From positions 6,510,001 to 6,574,000 of the forward strand of contig NZ_RJKL01000001.1 of assembly GCF_003751945.1 (NCBI RefSeq): 64,000 nucleotides of DNA, given 5' to 3'. This document shows, in pieces, positions 25,768 to 35,100 of the stretch. Position 1 is the first letter of the stretch. Each line of letters opens with the position of its first letter. The stretch is from Couchioplanes caeruleus (GTDB taxonomy: Bacteria; Actinomycetota; Actinomycetes; Mycobacteriales; Micromonosporaceae). The notes beneath the pieces were generated by a model. The model was not told where the DNA came from, did no database searches, and saw only the letters and a program-made list of their open reading frames with translations. The position numbers and the translations under genes are program-made.

Positions 25768-27024
25768 TCAGTCGGTTCCGGGTCCCCAGGTTCCGTCGTC
25801 GTGGACGCGGTAGGTGCGCTTGCCGAGGGCGAGGGTGGCGAGTGCTTCGAGGTAGGTGTCGGCGACGAACCATTCGCCGGCCTGGTCCAGGTCGAAGACC
25901 CGCCCCCGCTCATCGATCGCGAGAATGGACTCCTCGTCGATCGACCCGAGCGGGAAGAGCCGCGCACCGATGACCTGCCCGAACTCGTGCAACACGTCGG
26001 CGCTGTAGGCGGCCCGGATCGGGAAAATCTCGAAGAAGCGGGAGCGCTGCTCGACGCCGGCGCACCGGCGGCCGATGCCCAGCGAACCCGTATGACCGTA
26101 CGCCTCGAAGAGAGCCGGGAATACCTGGTGGCGATGTTCCTGGCCTCTGATCGCGACGATGTCCTGGACCATGGGTTCGGCTATACCTGCGTAGAGCTCG
26201 TGCGGAACCGGCTCCCACCCCCACTTGAGCATTTCCGAGGCGAGTTCGTCCGGGAAGCGGGTGGGGTCGGGATTGGGTTGTTGCGGGGCGATGGAGTCGT
26301 AGAGCGCGCCGGTCTCGGCCCAGGGCAGGAGCGTCAGCAGGGTGAGGACGTAGATGCAGCTCTCGCACGGGTTGCCTGGCTCTTTGCCGAGAGGGTCGCC
26401 GGGTTCGCGGATGCGGAACCGTTCGAACTGCGCGGCCCCGAGCAGTTGTCGTGCGTCGGCGAGGGTCAGCGGTGGCAGGCCTTCCGATGCGCGTTTGCGG
26501 TCGGCGTCGTGCAGGACGTCGGAGCAGACGATCAGTTCGGCGTGCCGCTCACAGCCTCGTACCTGTTGCCCCGGGGTCTGCTCGGCGAGCAGGCCTAGGA
26601 CCAGGCGGTGGTGGTGGAGTTTCTGATCGCCTTTGGCGCCGCGGGCGATGTAGACACGGCCGTCAGCGGTGACGTGCGCGGCGACGCCCGGCGCGGTCCG
26701 GCGCCGGGCTTCGCGGCGTAGTTGTACCTCCGGGTCGGCGGTGCGGGGCGGGTCGACGATGGTGGCGCGTTGTTCGCGGTAGACCTCCTGCACCGTTTCC
26801 GAGGGCCAGCGCGGCCAGATCGACACCCGGCCGGTCTCGCGGTCGATGACCGTGGTGCCGCTGCCGAGTTCGGAGCGGGAGAACAGGCGCCTTACCGAGG
26901 CGGTGGTGACGATGAAACCGAGGTCGAACTCCTCGACCGTTGCGCGGTACTCGTTGCCCTTGGTCAGTGACTCGGCGCGGGCCCACGCCGCCGCGCTGGC
27001 TTCCGCGTCCTCACGGGTGATCAT
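25768..27024 (-). CDS. YrhB-like / YwqJ-type deaminase / SUKH-3 fusion protein, paralogue A
   Basis: A 418-aa, three-part protein. Residues 1-75 form a YrhB-like domain (alpha-helix, then TTVIDRETGRVSIWP). Residues 100-235 form a YwqJ-type deaminase: RGAKGD at 129, the HAE zinc/catalytic motif H161-A162-E163, and CxxC at C220/C223 (NPCESC). Residues 255-410 form a SUKH-3-like domain (FPDELASEMLKWGW...LAIDERGRVFDLDQAGEWFV). YwqJ deaminases are known toxin domains acting on nucleic acids or nucleotides; YrhB and SUKH domains are typical immunity folds. The ATG at 27024 follows GAAGGA. It is 11 nt downstream of paralogue B, clearly one operon. Confidence 0.78.
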   Translation of the reverse strand: MITREDAEASAAAWARAESLTKGNEYRATVEEFDLGFIVTTASVRRLFSRSELGSGTTVIDRETGRVSIWPRWPSETVQEVYREQRATIVDPPRTADPEVQLRREARRRTAPGVAAHVTADGRVYIARGAKGDQKLHHHRLVLGLLAEQTPGQQVRGCERHAELIVCSDVLHDADRKRASEGLPPLTLADARQLLGAAQFERFRIREPGDPLGKEPGNPCESCIYVLTLLTLLPWAETGALYDSIAPQQPNPDPTRFPDELASEMLKWGWEPVPHELYAGIAEPMVQDIVAIRGQEHRHQVFPALFEAYGHTGSLGIGRRCAGVEQRSRFFEIFPIRAAYSADVLHEFGQVIGARLFPLGSIDEESILAIDERGRVFDLDQAGEWFVADTYLEALATLALGKRTYRVHDDGTWGPGTD

Positions 27025-27035
27025 GATGTTGTCCT

Positions 27036-28271
27036 TCACCAGGTGCCGTTGTTGCGGATCCGGGTCGCCGGAGCACCCGTGAGCAGCGCGGTCAGCGCCT
27101 CGTCGAGGGTCTCGGCGATGAACCATTCACCACCCTGGTCCAGGGAGAAGACCCGGCCTCGCTCGTCGATTGCCAGGACCGCCTCGTCGAGGCCTTCGAC
27201 GCCCAGCGGGAACATCCGGGCGCCGATGATGGTGCCGAGTTCGTGCAGCGGATCGGCCAGGCCCGCCAACTGGCCGCTGCCGATGCGGAACCGCCGGATC
27301 CGCTGCGCTATTCCGGGGCCGCTGCGGCTCGGCGCGACACGGAGGAACTCGGCGTAGGCGGCGGAGGCCGCAGGGAACCGCTGCTGCCCGAACTCCAGTC
27401 CCGCCCGGGTCTCGATCCTCGCCAGGGCACGGTCGCTGTCCTCCTCGCGCAGCACCTGGGGGTCCCAGCCGGCGGCGGCGAGTTCCCAGGCGACCTCTGC
27501 AGGGAAGCGGCCGGGTTGCGGGTCGGTGCCGTCGCTCAGCTTCCGGTCGTCCAGGCACGTCCGGTGTTCTCGCGGAAGGACCCCGAGCCGGGCCAGCACG
27601 TCGTAGCAGGTGGCGCACGACTCTGCCGGCCGGCCGCCGAGCTGGTCGCCGCGCTCGCGGATGTGGAACGTGTCGAACTGGCCGTGTTTCAGGAGGTCTC
27701 GCGCCTCGTCGAGGGTGAGCGGCGAACCGGCGGCTGCTGCCCGGGTCCGGTCCGCCTCCTGCAGGACGTCCGAGACGACCAGCAGTTCGGCGTGCCGCTC
27801 GGCGCCGCGGATCAGGTTGACGACGGGGATCGCTTCCAGCCACTGGGCGACCAGCGGGTGGTGGCGTGGCGCGACGTCGCCCTTGGCGCCGCGGGCGCGG
27901 AAGAGCCGGTCGCCGAGCGTGAGGTGCGCGGCGACCGAAGGGCTGACCAGGCGGTCGGCCTCACGGCGCAGCTCCGCCTCGGGGTCGGAGGTCTGGTGCG
28001 GGGCGACGATGGCGTCGCGGCGTTCGCGGTAGCGATGGTCGAGCTCGCTGGGCGGCGCGGGGGGCCAATGCGAGAGGCGGCCGGTCTCTCGGTCGATGAT
28101 GGTCGTCACATCTTCGCCGGGTTCCGTGCGCACTTCGGGCGGCAGTTGCATCCACACCGCGTAGCCGAGTGACAACTCGTCGACGTGCGGGGTGCACGCA
28201 TAGCCACGTCGCTGCGACTGTCGGTGAGCCCATCTGATGGCGATGTACTGCGCCTCCGCCAGCGAGATCAT
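27036..28271 (-). CDS. YrhB-like / YwqJ-type deaminase / SUKH-3 fusion protein, paralogue B
   Basis: A 411-aa paralogue of the downstream gene with the same order of domains. It has an N-terminal YrhB-like segment (TTIIDRETGRLSHWP near 57-71) and a deaminase core with H160-A161-E162 (GAERHAELLVVSD) and C219/C222 (AESCATC). The SUKH-3-like end reads FPAASAAYAEFLRV and LAIDERGRVFSLDQGGEWFI. All residues needed for zinc binding and proton transfer are kept in both paralogues. It is the first gene of the leftward operon, starting 103 bp from the divergent YbaB-like gene, so both operons may share a control region. It is either a processed deaminase with built-in immunity or a catalytic immunity factor; this cannot be decided from sequence. 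Confidence 0.77.
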   Translation of the reverse strand: MISLAEAQYIAIRWAHRQSQRRGYACTPHVDELSLGYAVWMQLPPEVRTEPGEDVTTIIDRETGRLSHWPPAPPSELDHRYRERRDAIVAPHQTSDPEAELRREADRLVSPSVAAHLTLGDRLFRARGAKGDVAPRHHPLVAQWLEAIPVVNLIRGAERHAELLVVSDVLQEADRTRAAAAGSPLTLDEARDLLKHGQFDTFHIRERGDQLGGRPAESCATCYDVLARLGVLPREHRTCLDDRKLSDGTDPQPGRFPAEVAWELAAAGWDPQVLREEDSDRALARIETRAGLEFGQQRFPAASAAYAEFLRVAPSRSGPGIAQRIRRFRIGSGQLAGLADPLHELGTIIGARMFPLGVEGLDEAVLAIDERGRVFSLDQGGEWFIAETLDEALTALLTGAPATRIRNNGTW

Positions 28272-28374
28272 CGAGGCCGTCCCCCTTCGGTCGAGGCCTA
28301 GAAACTACCGGACAGCAACCTCGCGCGATGCCGGTAGCATTCGACCCCCACTTGAGTCCCGGGGGAGGGCCTGC

Positions 28375-28803
28375 GTGCCGCACCAAGCCGACCGTGATGC
28401 GAACCGTGCCCTACGAGCCCGCTTTGACGACGTACGGTCACGCTACGAGCGCCTGCGCTCGGGCATGGATGAGATGCAGCAGCGCCTCGCGAGGATGGCC
28501 GTCACGGTCGAGTCACCGGACGCTCTGGTCCGTGCCACCGTCGGTCCCCGCGGACAACTCGTCGACCTCAAGCTCGACCGCGAGATCTACCGCCGCGGCG
28601 ACCCGGACGAACTCGCCCGTACGATCCTGCGCACCGTCGAGGAGGCCGTCGCCAGGACGACCGACCAGGTGCAGGAGATGCTGTCGGAGTATCTGCCGCC
28701 CGACTCCGGCGCTGCCGGCTTCCTGCGCGACGGCGATTTCGGCCAGCTGCTCAGCCGCCAGGACCAAATCATGCGTGAGGCGGATGAGAACGATGGCCGG
28801 TGA
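28375..28803 (+). CDS. YbaB/EbfC-like small protein
   Basis: A 142-aa protein with the YbaB fold pattern: a long N-terminal coiled helix (RARFDDVRSRYERLRSGMDE followed by MQQRLARMAVTV), a beta-hairpin (VRATVGPRGQLVDLKLDREI) and a C-terminal helix (ARTILRTVEEAVARTTDQVQ). Such proteins commonly begin ESX-like toxin operons in actinobacteria, and chaperoning of the secreted substrate is suspected. GTG 28375 follows GGGGGAG. Its stop overlaps the next gene by 11 nt. Confidence 0.78.
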   Translation: MPHQADRDANRALRARFDDVRSRYERLRSGMDEMQQRLARMAVTVESPDALVRATVGPRGQLVDLKLDREIYRRGDPDELARTILRTVEEAVARTTDQVQEMLSEYLPPDSGAAGFLRDGDFGQLLSRQDQIMREADENDGR

Positions 28804-29119
28804 ACTCAATCTCGATCCGCAACGTGCCATCGCGGCCAGCCGCGACCTCTCCGCGTCGGGTACCCACCTGGTCAACCTGAACAACGGCGTCGTTGCCGAC
28901 ATCGCTCAGGCGAGCGGGGACCAGCCGTGGGGAAAGGACGAGATCGGTGCGGCATTCCACAAGAACTATGCACCGTTGCTGACACAGTTCACGGCTGCCT
29001 TCGCGAAGGTCGCGCAGTACGTCGAGGGCCTCGGTGATGCCGCGGAGCAGAGCGTCCACGACAACACCGGTGCCGACGACCGCGCCCAGGCGACCGTGAC
29101 CAAGGCCTACCGGTCCTGA
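28793..29119 (+). CDS. ESX/WXG100-like small secreted protein
   Basis: A 108-aa helical protein of WXG100 size: LDPQRAIAASRDLSASGTHL, then QPWGKDEIGAAFHKNYAPLL, then FAKVAQYVEGLGDAAEQSVH. The central PWGKDEIG turn replaces WxG, and a helix-turn-helix hairpin with C-terminal TVTKAYRS fits an ESX (type VII) secretion partner. It overlaps the YbaB gene and is 4 nt from the giant toxin gene, so it is probably the cognate adaptor for the toxin. Confidence 0.74.
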   Translation: MAGELNLDPQRAIAASRDLSASGTHLVNLNNGVVADIAQASGDQPWGKDEIGAAFHKNYAPLLTQFTAAFAKVAQYVEGLGDAAEQSVHDNTGADDRAQATVTKAYRS

Positions 29120-29123
29120 GCCG

Positions 29124-32100
29124 ATGTCCATTCTGCCCAGCCCCATCCCGCATCCGCTGGACTTCTCGCCCTGGGATCTGCCTGGTTGGGTCTACGAGGG
29201 CCTCGAATGGGTCGTCGGTTTCGACTGGCCCGAGGGCAACGAGAAGACCACATGGGATATCGCCGACCAGTGGTACGAACTCGCGAACTCCATCGTCGGA
29301 CCCCGTCAGGACGCCAGCGAGGCCGCACAGCAGATCATCAATGCCTATGGCGGCAGCGGCACCACGATCGACGCGTTCATCACCGCGTGGAAGGCCGTTG
29401 CCGACGGGTCCGAAGCCCCGCTCAACGCGTTGCTCGAGTTCAGCAACGAGATGGGCAAGATGGTCGAGGAATGCGGCTGCGACATCGAGGGAGCCAAGCT
29501 CGAGGCCTGGATCGAACTCGGCATCTTCGTCACCGAGCTGATCGCCCTCTCGGTCACCGTCGTCCTGACGCTGGGCGCCGCCTCGCCCGCGGCCGGCGGC
29601 ATCATCGCCGCGACCCGCTTGGCGATCCAGATGATCTTCAAGAAGCTGATTGCGCAGCTCTCCAAGAAGGCCATCAAGAAGACGCTGAAGGAAGCCGGCG
29701 AGCGCGCCGCCAAGCAGTTGCTCTCCAAGCAGGGCCTGAAGCAACTCGGCAAGAACGGTCTCCGGGAAGGCCTGGACGAGGCGCGCGAGGAGGCGGCCAC
29801 CAATCTCGCCATCCAGACGTACCAGAATTCGACTGGCCGCCGTGACGGCCTGGACGTCAAGGAACTCGGCATCTCGACCGCCGCCGGCTTTGCCGGCGGC
29901 GCGGCAGCCAGTGGCGCCTACATCGGTGCCGGAGGCCGCGGAGGGCTCCTGCGCGGCGCAGCGGGAGAGGTCCTCGGCGAGTTCGGCGGCGCCGCTGTCA
30001 CCGGCGACCTGCCCAGCTTCGAAAGCCTCGCCAAGGCCGGCACCTCGGGCGCCGCCGGCTCTGCCGTCGACGGCGCTCGCCACGACTTCAGCGCCATGCG
30101 CGCCAACCTGGGTACAGCCGGTGATCTCAGCCTCGGCGATCTGCCGTCCGCGTCGTCCGGCGGACCGAATTCCTTGGGTACGGGGACCACTTCCGTAAAC
30201 CCCGACGCCTTCAACGGCGGCGCGACGGGCGGGGGCAGCACCGCCACGGGCAGTGGCGGCGGTGCCTTCAGTGGGACGTCGTCCGACTTGGCCGGCAGCG
30301 GGAACTCCTCGGACAATCACAGCGCACCGGGATCGTCCACGCATTCCCCGTCGAGTTCGTCGGCGTCCACAGGCCCGCCTACCACCGAGGCCGCGCACCC
30401 GGCGTCCGGGACCGTCGACACCTCTGCCGCCCCGAGCGGGGCCACCGCGACCGTGCACGACGCTTCCGCGCCGAGCGGGGCCACCGCGACCGTGCACGAC
30501 GCTTCCGCGCCGAGCGGGACGCCCGCGACCGTTCACACGTCGGCCGCCGCGAGCGCGGCCGCGCCGACCGTCGACACGTCCTCCGCCGGGAGCGCGGCCT
30601 CACCGACCGTGGCCGCGCCGGCCTCGAGCGGCGCCACGCTGTCGTCGGTCGCGCCGCCGATCGATGCCCCCGCGCCGAGCAGCGCCTCCGCGCCGACGGG
30701 TTCCCCGCCCGCGCCGACCTCGGCGGGCCCGCCCACCGGCGGCGTACCGGCGGGTGGGGGTCCGGTCGGCTTCGCCCCGGCCGGCGGGACAAGCGGTCCG
30801 GGCGGCATGCTCGCCGGCGGCTCCATCGCGCCGGCAGGACCGGTGTCCGCGGGCGGGCCGAGCACGAGCGGGTCTCTGGGCCTCGGTGGCTCACTCACCA
30901 CCAGCGGTTCCGTCACCACCGGTGGCCCGCTCACCACCGGCGGACCGCCGTCATCGACAGGGCCCATGTCCACCTCGGGCCCGTCGACGTCGGCCCCGGC
31001 GGGTCCCCACTCCGGTTCGGTCACGAACGGCCCCGCCGCGGGTTCCTCCCCGAACAGCGCCGCGCCGGCCAACGTCACCGCCGGCCCGCGCACCACCGGC
31101 CCGAACCTCACCGGACCGAACCTCACCAGCCCGAACCTCACCAGCCCGAACCTCACCGGCCCGAACACGACAGGGCCTGCCGCCGGAGGCCCCAACACCA
31201 CCGGCCCGCAGCCGAACAGCCCGCTCACCGGCGGCCGGCCGGACACCGGCACGACCGCCACCGGCCCCAATCCGACCACTGACACTGCCCGCTCGAGCAC
31301 GCCGCGGATCGACGCCCCGCTCGCCTCGGCGACGGGAACCCTGCCGGCGACATCGGCACCCTCGACACCCTCGGACGGGACCCAGCCGGGGCGGCCGAAC
31401 CCTGGCACTGCCGCCGGCACCCCGACTCCCGCCACACCGTCGGCGTCGGAGCCGACATCGCCCCATGCGTCGGCGCCATCGGATCGACCGAGCCCGGATA
31501 CCGGCCGTACCGACCCGCCCGCCCGCAGCGATTCACCGGGCCGTACCGACTCGGCCGCACGCACCGACCCATCAGGCCGTACCGAGGCGCCTGCGCGTGG
31601 TGACGCGCCAGTCCGTGGTGAGGCGGTCGGGCGTAACGACGCATCCGGGCGTGCTGAGCCGCCGCCCGCGGGCGGCTCTCATGCCAACCCGCTGCTGGTC
31701 ATGCGGACGCCCGAGCAGGCGCGGGCCGAGCAGGCCTACTTCGACGCCCCCGAGCGTACGAAGCAGGCTCTCATCGGCAGGGTGATCGACGGGTACCGGC
31801 GGGAAGCCGACCTCAACATTGCCCAGGTTCGATCCGGCCGGCGACAGGCCTGGCGACAGGCGCTGAAGGCGAAGCTGAGGTTTGACAAGCACAGCGAGAA
31901 CCTTTACCGGGCCATGGAATCGATGTACCGGTCCCGGGAGCAGCAGGCCATCCAGGTGCGCCAGCAGCTTGACAAACCGGGCAGCGAGTTGCCGCTGCAG
32001 GGCCACGACTTCCGGGACGCGAATACCGAGCGGGCGCATCTGTCCGACCGGCCGATCTGGGGCACTGATCAGTCGGCGCTGACCGGCAGCGGCAACCCGC

Positions 32101-35100
32101 CGAACGCGCGGACCCTGCGGCCCTACTACGCCGTCGGCGGCCTGCGCATGCCGCTCGCGCAGCACCAGGCGGACCTTGAGCGGGTCGCGCCGCGGGACCA
32201 GAACGGCGTACCGCTGCGCACCCCGGACCCTAGAGGCGCGATCCTGAAGCTGCTGAACGACGGCGGTCCCGGCGCGGACCCCACCCGAGGCGTGAACTGC
32301 CTCGACTGTTCGCTGTCGTTCTTCGAGACCTACGTACACGGTCGCCCCACCGTGTCCGCGCCGCGCACCTTCGACAGCTATACGGTCGGCCAACCCGACG
32401 GCCACGTGGGCGAGACGGATGGTCATCTCCGCGCCGAACGGGCCACCGGCAGCGGGTTCACCCAGGTCACCCCGCATGTTGGCGGCCTGTCGCCGACCCA
32501 GGCCCAAGCACGGATCGACCAGGGTTTCGCGGCAGTGGCCCGTACCCTGTTGCAAGGCGGCCACGGCTCCACCGCAATCATCATCAACAAGTGGGAAGGC
32601 GCGGGCGCCCACGCCTGGAACGCCGTCAACCACCACGGCACGATCGTCTTCCTCGATCCGCAGTCCGGGCGTTACGCCGACGCGGGCACTCCGGGACTCC
32701 GCACCCTCTACGGCCACACCGGAACCGCCCACGGCTCCAACGTCGTCGAGATCAACGCCCTCATGGTCGACGGCCAGGGCAGGCCGATGGCCGTGCCGAA
32801 CACGCCGCCGGCGCCGTTCTACAGCGGACGGAGTACGCCACCTCCGCCGCCGGTCCAGCAGCCCCAGCCGGTGGTGCACCAGCAGCCGCCGGCTCCGGTC
32901 GTGAATCCGCCACAGACACCGGCCCCAGCTCCCGCGCCGACGCCGGCTCCCGCGCCGGCCCCGGTCATGAACCCGGCTCCGGCCCCCGCGCCGGCCCCGG
33001 TCATGAACCCGGCTCCGGCCCCCGCGCCGGCCCCGGTCATGAACCCGGCTCCGGCTCCCGCGCCGGCTCCGGTGGTGAATCCGCCGCAACCGCCGGCGCC
33101 AGGCCCGGCTCCGACACCTGCGCCGGCTCCGGTGGTGAACACTCAGCAGGCGCAGACACCGGCGCCGCAGGTCGTCCAGCCGCAGACACCCAGCGTGCAG
33201 CAGCCGCCGGCGGACGAAGCAACGGTCCCGCGGCCACGATCCGACGAGCCGCCGACCCCGACGCCTGCCGTGCAGGACGCCATCCCGCCGACTCAGCTCG
33301 GCCCCGACGACGAGCGCTCACCGCGTACCCGGCAATCGCAGCCGCAGCGACGGCCGCTCGACCTGTTGTCGGTGCTGGACCCGGACTCCATGACCAGACC
33401 GGACGGCAGCGATCCGCTCGTCGTGCTGGACCCTGCGCCGCGACCGAAGGCGGAGGACATCAGGCTCGCGTTGTCGCCGGACACGCCGGTGACGCCCGCG
33501 CCGCACCCCACGCCGACACCGACGATCGATCCCCAGGACATCGCCGAGCAGCGGGCGCGGGCGGACTATCAGTACGCCAACGATCGTGTCCGGCGCGAGG
33601 CCGACGAGTCGCATCGGCAGCGGCTGGCGCAGGACCTGCGGGAGCAAGCGGCGACGAAGCGGGCCCGGGCAGAGGACCTGGGCGTCCTGATCCGGCAGGC
33701 GGACGAGCGCGGCAACGACGCGCAGGCCACCGCGCACCGGGAAGAACGCGAGCGGGAGCTGGCCGCGGCGGACGACCTGGTGGATCGCGCGATCACCGTC
33801 GACAACGGCGGGCAGATCGGCGACGTCGAACTGTCCGGGCGCGACTGGGAACGGGCCAACGACAGCGTGAGCGACCTCGCGCCGGGCCCGGTCGAGACCG
33901 GTGACCGGTCGGCACTGACCGGAGACGACGGGCCGCTGTCGATCGACCGGACGCGCCGGTACTTCGAGCGCGGCGGGCTGCGGCCGCCGCTGCGGATCCA
34001 CCAGACCGACCTCGAACGCGCCATGCCGCGCGACACCGACGGCATCGTCGTCCGGCACGCCGATCCACGCGAAGGCACCTGGTTCTCACTGGTCAACGAC
34101 GGTGGTCCGGAGGCCGACCCGACACGGTCGATCAACTGTGGTGACACGGTGCTGTCGCTGTTCGACACGTACCTGCACGGCCGGCCGCGGGTGTCCGCGC
34201 CGCGCACGTTCGACGGCTACCACGACGGTGACCCGAGCCGCCCCAGCGGTGCGGAGCGGGGTGTCTCGGCGCGTATCGAAGCCACGGTCGGTGGCCGCTT
34301 CGAGGGCATGACCGACGTGCGCGGCCTCGACCCGCAGGACGCGCGTACCCAGGTGCGGCTGGCCGAGAGCCGGGTGCGCAACCACCTGCTCGGATCGGGG
34401 CACGGGTCGTTCGCGTTCCTGGTGACGCAGGACCAGGGTGGCCGCACCCACGCGATCGCCGCGGTGAACCACCACGGCACGATCCTCTACCTCGACCCGC
34501 AGAACCGCAGCATCAGCGAATCGGGGCCGCTGCGCACGCACACGGGCATGGGCTTCCCGTCGGACGTGGTCCGCATGGACGCGCTGACCGTCGACGGCGA
34601 AGGCCGCCACCGGCCGCTGACCGGCGACGGAGCCCGGCCGCTCGTCGCCGCCGACCCGGCCGGACCGGCGACCGCAGGTGCGGCACCGTCCGGCGACCCG
34701 GGCACTGCCCCCGGCGGCACCGGCGCGCAGGAGGAGCCCCGCCTGTACTCGGCGGCGGATTTCGAGGGTCAGGAACCGGTGCGCGACGCCAAGAACGGCA
34801 AGGAGATGTGGCTCGGCACCGACGGCAAGTACCACCGGGTGAACGATCCGGAAGGCACCTACCGGCGAGTCGAGGACGGCCAGCTGCGCGACCAGACCGG
34901 CCACTTCTGCGACGACCCCAACAGCGCGGCCGATCGGGGAATCGACAAGACTCCGGTGCCGGGGCCCAAGGCGGACCGGTACAAACTCACCCCGAACACG
35001 CAGGACCCGCAGGCCGCCGATACCGCCGTCCTCGACGCGGCCGCGGAGCGGGCACAGGTCGCCGCCGACAAACAGCGGGTCTGGGACGAGGGCCTCGGTG

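Noticed and set aside
30429..33071. Tandem repeats considered as a CRISPR-like array
   Set aside because: The units are contiguous without spacers and lie in frame inside a gene, so they are coding repeats.
31572..33089. Long minus-strand open frame opposite the toxin linker
   Set aside because: Arg/Gly-rich, low-complexity translation caused by the GC-rich repeat coding on the other strand; no family resemblance.
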